Shown one piece after another: positions 58,581 through 64,000 of a stretch of DNA of 64,000 nucleotides. Within the stretch, counting starts at the first letter, position 1; the number at the start of each line of letters is the position of its first letter. The notes beneath the pieces were generated by a model, which saw nothing but the letters and a program-made list of their open reading frames with translations, was not told the DNA's origin and did no database searches. The DNA is from Oscheius tipulae (taxonomy: Eukaryota; Nematoda; Chromadorea; Rhabditida; Rhabditidae), in assembly GCA_037178975.1 (NCBI GenBank), contig JASJZH010000003.1, positions 4,526,001-4,590,000 of the forward strand. The letters are read 5' to 3'. A program made the translations under genes and the position numbers.

Positions 58581-58857
58581 ATGGAGACGGACGATCAAGG
58601 AGACATCTTAGAAGTGGCCTCAAGTCCTCCGACTTTCCCTAGTACAACTGTCGCCTTTCCCATCAACAGAGCTCTCTTCATCCGCATCAAATCGGTTAGT
58701 TTTTCTTCTTTTTAAACTACGTCAATTTCAGTTTCAAGGCTTCGAGGAAAAGTTCATTTCTCGTCTCGGGGCTCCGTTCCGTGGTTTCGCCATTTACGTT
58801 CAATTCCAGTGTCGCGCGAAGATCCATCATGTCAGCATCATGCAGCCTCCTCTCTAA
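58581..58857 (+). CDS. Small protein of about 79 aa, unknown
   Basis: Exons 58581-58694 and 58732-58857 join in frame. After an acidic start (METDDQGDILEVASSPP), the C-terminal half is hydrophobic and aromatic: RALFIRIKSFQGFEEKF, then FRGFAIYVQFQCRAKIHH. It has an intact frame, a clean 37-nt intron and AATAAA at 58872-58877, so it is probably a real gene. No family is recognised. Confidence 0.6.
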
Positions 58858-58871
58858 GCACTGTATTTCTC

Positions 58872-58877
58872 AATAAA
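58872..58877 (+). terminator. Polyadenylation signal AATAAA
   Basis: 15 nt after the stop codon of the 79-aa protein gene. Confidence 0.55.
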
Positions 58878-59033
58878 TATGTACATTTGACACTTCTTGC
58901 TTGATCTAAGGACGCCGAATGACGCGGCTCTCGTGCTCTCTTTTTCTATTTACCCTTGAGGCCACTCTCGCCTGATTCAGTTGCCTGCTCTCTCTTCCCC
59001 TTATCACCCATTGTGTTCATAGATTCTATCGAC

Positions 59034-61245
59034 CATGGCTGCACAACGGTTTTCCAACCCGGTTAGTCTCAAATCTATCCTTCGAACTATATCGGATGGG
59101 TTCTGACTTCCTATAAGAAGACAAAAAGTCGGATAGTTTTAGTTGAGTAAACAAACAGTGAGCTTCACGTGGCTCTACCTGACAATCATTGCGAAATCGC
59201 AAAGAAATTTGCCTTTACTCTATGGTTAGGGAAGAGTATGAAGATTTAGTAGATTAGAAACTTTTGCGATCCTCTGGGACTTAAAGTCTCAATAGTTGAA
59301 AGTTCGATTCATGACAAATCTCCTTGTAAACCTTTTTCATTCGATCCTTTCAGCAAATGCCATTCCACAGAGAAATCCACAGTGGCTGCGCAATTGGAAC
59401 TTCTATCATAATCAAGGCTCAAGCCTACCAGGACCAGAAAAAGTGAGTTCAATCGATTTCTTATCAGTTGAATCAATTTCTCGCAACTTAATCTGTTTTG
59501 TCCATACACGTCAGTGATGATTCATCATATTTCAGAAGTCTTGAACTGCAACTCAAATCCCGAACTGACATCGCTATGAATCTGGTAATTCCTTTCAATA
59601 GGGCTGGAAAGGTAAGAGTCGAGAAAGTTCCTATTGTGAAACAAGTTCAGTTATCTATCAATGCGAAAGTCAAAGATCAGTACACGAGTGAGGTCGAGAT
59701 GCCGATCAACATACCGCTGAACAATCCGTTCATTCTCCACATCAGGATTGACACTTACGTCATCGAAGTGAGTGGTCTCTTATTCGTTGTTTTACCTTGG
59801 TTATCGAGTCACTGGATGAAACTTGCTGAAGGTCTATTTTACAGTTATACCTGAACGATACCCTTTTTCTGGATTTCGTACATCGCGTGAACCCACTGGA
59901 GATCAAGGATCTCTTCATGGAAGGACCCCTGAACATTAGTGAGGTCGTCTTCAAGCCTCCAAGCGGTTGGTTTTCATTTTTCAACTCATGAAGTGTGATT
60001 TAGGGGCCTCTCTGGAACCTCTACCGAGCTATGATGAAGCGTCGAAGAGTGTTCTTCCCGAATTCAACAATCTGTCTCTTGGTACAGTAACTTTAATTTG
60101 AAACTAGTCGGTGTTCAGGTCCCAGTCAGACTCTTCCACCTTATCCAGCCTCGCAAGTTATTCCTCCTCCCCCATCCATCCGACCTCCCGCTGTACCAGA
60201 CGCTGCCCTCTCCGGTATACCTCCAGCCGGGACAGTGCTTCCAAGAGCTGCGCAGGCCACTCAGAACAAACCACCGGTACCTTTTGTTCTGAAAGAGATT
60301 ACAGAAATGTTTCAGTACCCGGAAATGAACTACCCAGGAGGTGCTCCATCTCTTCCTGACAAGAAGAACCTCCCTCCGGGACAGCCTGGCGGATATCCTA
60401 CTCAGCCCGTACAGCCAATGGCACAAGTTGCTCCACAGCCCGTAGCCCCACCGGTTTCACAAATAGCTGTACAGGTTCATTGATATATGACAGTTTTGAT
60501 TTGTAGTTTTCCAGAACCGTTCTCCCAGCGCCTACCCTCCCAATCCAACGAATCCCTCAGATCCACAAGCCCAGCAGTACGCTCCTCAACAGTATCCGCA
60601 GCCTGGGGGCTATGTACCCCATGCCAATTACCCCAGTGCTCCTCCTGCAACGCAGCCTAACGTCTATCCTGGTCCTAATCCAGCCGTCCCTGGTCAACAG
60701 CCGAATGTCTACCCCGGTCCAAATCCGGCTCCAGGACAGATGTATCCTTACGGACAGCCAGGCACTTCCGTGAGTTTTTTCAACTATCTGTACAGTCCAG
60801 ACCTTCAGTATCAGCAGCCAATGTACCCACAGCAGGCTGCATATCCGATGTACCATTCGGGCTACCCACAGAGCTATGCTACTCCCACCTATCCAAGTGA
60901 GTTTCATTTCAAACATTAATAGAAGATTTCTTTAGTGTATTCCTACCCTTCGATGTATTATGACGACTGCCACGTGAGTTCCTATTGCTATCCGCGTTAC
61001 TCGTATTACGACAGCTGCCACGTGAGTTGAAGCCAATCTAGTTAGTGGAATGGCTTGATACTTATATGGAGTTGTACTAATAGCATGTCAAGATGACTAC
61101 CAGAAGGTAGAGGAATCTATCCGTGTTTCTCTGACTATCCTTGACCAGTTGGTAAACATCTTGGATTGCACGTATTGACCCCTATTGTCTGTCGTTTGTT
61201 CTTTTGATCTCGACTGTTTTCCAGCATCACCATCATCACTGCTAA
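59034..61245 (+). CDS. Galectin with a long Pro/Tyr-rich, His-capped tail
   Basis: Exons from 59034 to 59985 encode a galectin-like carbohydrate-recognition domain. It has PFHREIHSGCAIGTSIIIKA at the start, then RTDIAMNLVIPFNRAG, NPFILHIRIDTYVIEV and LFLDFVHRVNPLEIKDLFME, which match the galectin strands (DIALHFNPRF and F-x-HR-x3-LEV-x5-G). The usual sugar contacts H-N-R...W-G-E-E are only partly kept, so binding is doubtful. From 60000 on comes a disordered tail with PPPPSIRPP, PYPASQ and repeated QPNVYPGPNP, then Tyr-rich YSYPSMYYDDC units. The last exon, after a 203-nt intron, adds HHHHHC to a preceding His, giving six in a row. AATAAA lies at 61267-61272. Confidence 0.65.
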
Positions 61246-61266
61246 CTACAAACCGCACATACACAC

Positions 61267-61272
61267 AATAAA
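61267..61272 (+). terminator. Polyadenylation signal AATAAA
   Basis: 22 nt after the galectin stop codon. Confidence 0.55.
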
Positions 61273-61341
61273 CGTTCTTCTTTATTCTCGCTATATTACA
61301 GGCCATGAGTATCTGAATATTATTCTAACTGTACAATGGAA

Positions 61342-62360
61342 TCAGTTGAGCAGGACGTGTTTGATTACAAACTGGACGGGGAGTCTTTCTCGTGCCCACA
61401 TAGTCCAGAACGGGCTGTCTTCGGAGTTGTTCAAAAAGCCAGAAAGATGGTTCGGGACTACTTTAACGGGAATCTCGTGGGCCCGGATTATTTTCTGGGC
61501 CAGCGTGAGTTCGGCAGCGGAACCAAGTCCCTGTCTTCTAAAATTGCATTCAGTTTTGAAATAAAAAACCAATTTACCTGTGTTCGGGATCGGTGTAAAG
61601 ATGAAGCATGTCGCCTCGACTCGAGCTGAGTTGATGGCTGACGAGTTTGCCCGAGACGGTGTGGATGATTCCGGTCGAGGGCTGGGTACAAATTCTGTCT
61701 CTGAACAGATCTTCTTTAGTGAAAAGGGTACAAGATACCCAATGAGAGCAGTGCTATCGTCTCCTCCCACAGCTTCGTGAATTTCTTTGGCATCAGAGTG
61801 ATTGATCAGAGCGAACTCATAACCGTAAGGAAGACTGACCCTCACTTTGCCAGCATTCTCTTGCTGTTCCTCATTCATGTAGAAAACTGTGTGAGACACG
61901 GAACTGCACTCGACAAGCGCGGGAACACAGTCGTCCAAAATAGTCAAGACCTAAAGAGTTCTGTCAGAAGAACCTAGCTGCTCGACCTACATTATGAGCG
62001 ACAAGAGCTTCGGCAGCAAGATCGATGCCATCGTCTGGTATCACATTGGAAATGTAGTTGAAAAACTGGCGAACTCCCGAGGTGAAGAGCTGGGCATCCT
62101 CGTCGATCTTGGCAATGTGGATGAAGGGTCTGGAACTTTTATAATTTGGATGCAAACAGCTCTTACCTGGCGTTCTTGACCACGTCCAAGACGAACCAAA
62201 AGACTGGTCGATCGAACGGATAGGAGAAAACACGAAGAGTCGATTGGTGGAGAGCTTTCTGGATGGCACAGTGAACTACGAGGAGATTGGAGTTGGAGGC
62301 GGTGAGGGAGAGAGCTGTTCGCAGATCAACTGCTCCCATATACTCTTTCAACATTATCAT
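61342..62360 (-). CDS. GNAT-fold acyltransferase (glycine N-acyltransferase-like)
   Basis: Five exons join in frame to about 285 aa, the usual size of GLYAT-type enzymes. The C-terminal GNAT domain has PYGYEFALINHSDAKEIHEA, then STGIIHTVSGKLVSHQLSSS and MLHLYTDPEHRRQGLGSAAE. The last stretch is motif A, with the R/Q-x-x-G-x-G acetyl-CoA pyrophosphate loop (RRQGLGS), and is followed by IPVKVVPNHLSGF. The N-terminal half (RVFSYPFDRPVFWFVLDVVKN) fits the family's extra domain. The RRQGLGS exon becomes continuous only if the introns near 61735 and 61570 are both removed. These enzymes transfer acyl groups from CoA to amino acids or amines. The ATG directly follows ACTTTCAG. Confidence 0.7.
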
Positions 62361-64000
62361 CTGAAAGTAACTGTTTTCGGCTGGAGACAAATGACAGCTT
62401 GAAAGACAAAGATGTAACTAGCGCTGGTAGAAAAATGTACAAGTACAAATTGAAAAGAGTGAGTCAGAGGAAGAAAAAGTGACGGTGTTGACACGATAAA
62501 CTAGATGCTGACAATAAAAATCGGAGGGCGGTACGTCGCACCACCGCGACGAAGTTTTTAGCCTTTTTGTGTCCTTTCTATTAATAGAAAAGGTTTCCTT
62601 TAAAGATCGTGACGGGAGATTGTTTGTGACAACTGAATTTCCAACTTGATCAGAAAAGAAAAAAGGATCCAGCACAAAACACAGCTGATCTCCGGGACGG
62701 GATGGTCTGATTATACGACCAGCAGAGAACGGATATCATATGGCCTGGTGACGTCAGGAACAATCAAAGAGATCGGACCATTCGAAAGACACACGTGAAA
62801 AGGTACCGTTTGTCACGGACACGCTAAAAAGCATCTGTAGAGACCAGCTGACGGGGGACATGAAAAAGACACGAACTGGACCGGGTCAAAGTTAACAGAC
62901 CTCTTGATCATCTTTGTCTGAAATACTGGAGAAAGAAAGAGAAATCTGGGCGTGTTATTGCGGTTACACCGGTCTTCTGTGCTTCCGGTAAAATATTTCT
63001 TTTTTCGGGAAATAGTCGGAAACGTGAAAACCGCGCCCAGTCAGAAGATAAAACTGGATTCATTGTGAATGACTCATATAACGGAGAAGTATCTAGAAAG
63101 ATGTCCCGAAAAAGAAAAGTGGGAGAATGGTGTGGATGTTCGCCGCCAACAGCTTCAAGACTTGTCTCCCATCTGAGAAAGCGTAAAAATAAAAGGATTC
63201 CTTCTCAAGAATAGGCTTTACCAGCTTTATAAGTGTTCTGGAAGCAAAACACGACCCTAGTGGGCTGATCAAAATATTCGCCCGAAAAACTCAGTTTTAC
63301 TGGCGAGTGAATCACACGGTGGGTAGGCGAACGTATGTTAGAAAAACCATCAGAACTAGAAGGGGAAGAAAAAGAATTGTCACGACCACACGCAAAGATG
63401 GTCATACGTGAAGCGCGTGATTAACCGTCTCGATAGCATCTGGAATTGACCACAATTCTGTCCTGTAGAAGAGACAAGAGAGTCTTTTAAAGGGCGATTG
63501 CGTCAGTATGAGAAGCCGACGACACCGGAATGTGTCGTTGCAGTGCTGCAATTTGACCGAGAAATTTATGGCCTGTTCGCAGAGTTTTTATGCAGCCTTA
63601 TGGGTTAATGGGGACTGTACTAGATTGCATAAGCCTGTTGAAACATTTTTGTTTGGTAGGTTCACAACAAGGTTAGACCTCAGAGAGTAGGTGGACAAAG
63701 CACATGATATCATTGGAGACCTTTCGATGCTAGTCGGATGACTGTCGTGGATAAGAGACAGGATGTCCCATGTGACTTGGACCCAGTGCGGATGTACTCG
63801 TGGGTTTACGAACACCGTATATTATCCAAGGGTGGTCGTATGACGTGATTCTATTAAAATGTTTTCAAAACATCTTTTGAGAACTTGGGGGGAAATAGAA
63901 AAACAGGAGTGATTGCCATATAAGTTTGCGGCTTTTATCCACTCGCCTATGCTGACGTTCTCATCCCGTCCGATGTCACCATTTCCCAACGTTGTGAAAT
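62361..64000. other. Gene-poor right end
   Basis: No convincing gene in 1.6 kb. A 37-codon plus-strand ORF (63101-63214, MSRKRKVGEWCGC then HLRKRKNKR) overlaps an AATAAA-like AAAATAAAAG and might be a micro-gene, but it has no other support. The region probably contains the upstream control sequence of the GNAT gene. Confidence 0.3.

Noticed and set aside
59220-59320. Possible tRNA (GTTCGATTC-like T-loop near 59300)
   Set aside because: No matching acceptor stem, D-arm or anticodon stem could be drawn around it; it lies inside the first galectin intron.
61342-61947. Reading the 201-codon minus-strand frame straight through as one exon of an unknown or MPN-type protein
   Set aside because: Two 40-nt introns with normal splice sites interrupt it; removing both restores a continuous GNAT motif, which straight-through translation destroys.

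Overview
The window is nuclear DNA from a compact animal genome, most likely a nematode. Genes lie on both strands, often tens of bases apart. Most are broken by 33-60 nt GT-AG introns ending in TTTCAG or CTTTAG, and AATAAA signals often touch stop codons. The nematode call rests on four things: a transthyretin-like secreted protein (12.5 kb), a two-Ig ZIG-8/Dpr-type receptor (27.2-29.6 kb), nematode-type tyrosine-phosphatase fragments (42.7-44.0 kb), and many start codons sitting 0-15 nt after a pyrimidine-AG, as expected at spliced-leader acceptors. No SL RNA gene or other species marker is visible, so clade and species stay open.

Layout. 0-14 kb: the tail of an unknown gene, a two-PDZ protein, condensin subunit CAP-G (minus), a mitochondrial bL33-like gene, TMEM245, two paralogous F-box-like genes, a transthyretin-like gene and several small unknowns. 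14.7-21.5 kb: the nuclear pore basket protein TPR with an intronic C/D-box snoRNA. 21.9-24.7 kb: a minus-strand cluster with an HMG-box protein and a SUMO-motif nuclear protein. 25-27 kb: a small tandem-duplicated family cut by a fold-back transposon. 27-30 kb: ZIG-8-like receptor. 30-33.4 kb: four minus-strand housekeeping genes (UBE2K, COX17, BNIP1/Sec20, gankyrin) spaced like a nematode operon. 33.9-40.4 kb: MLX, a CYP20-like protein and a FYVE myotubularin. 40.4-46.9 kb: gene-poor, with an inverted phosphatase pseudogene pair and a second transposon copy. 47-58 kb: a beta-rich unknown protein, a reduced KNL1-like kinetochore protein, a short-chain dehydrogenase, IFT139/TTC21B and an unknown protein. 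58.6-62.4 kb: a small conserved-looking protein, a galectin with a long Pro/Tyr/His tail, and a GNAT acyltransferase. The last 1.6 kb has no convincing gene.

The genes do not form one pathway. Several serve chromosome segregation and the nucleus (CAP-G, KNL1-like, TPR, HMG-box), mitochondria (bL33m, COX17) and membrane traffic or phosphoinositides (BNIP1, MTMR). The most unusual observations are a 36-nt spliceosomal intron present as a perfect 45-bp copy in two different head-to-head genes, the intronic snoRNA, the strongly reduced KNL1-like protein, and an HMG-box gene whose stop codon also looks like the trans-splice acceptor of the next gene.

Exon boundaries were read by eye from splice signals and frame continuity. 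Gene ends are usually firmer than internal junctions.
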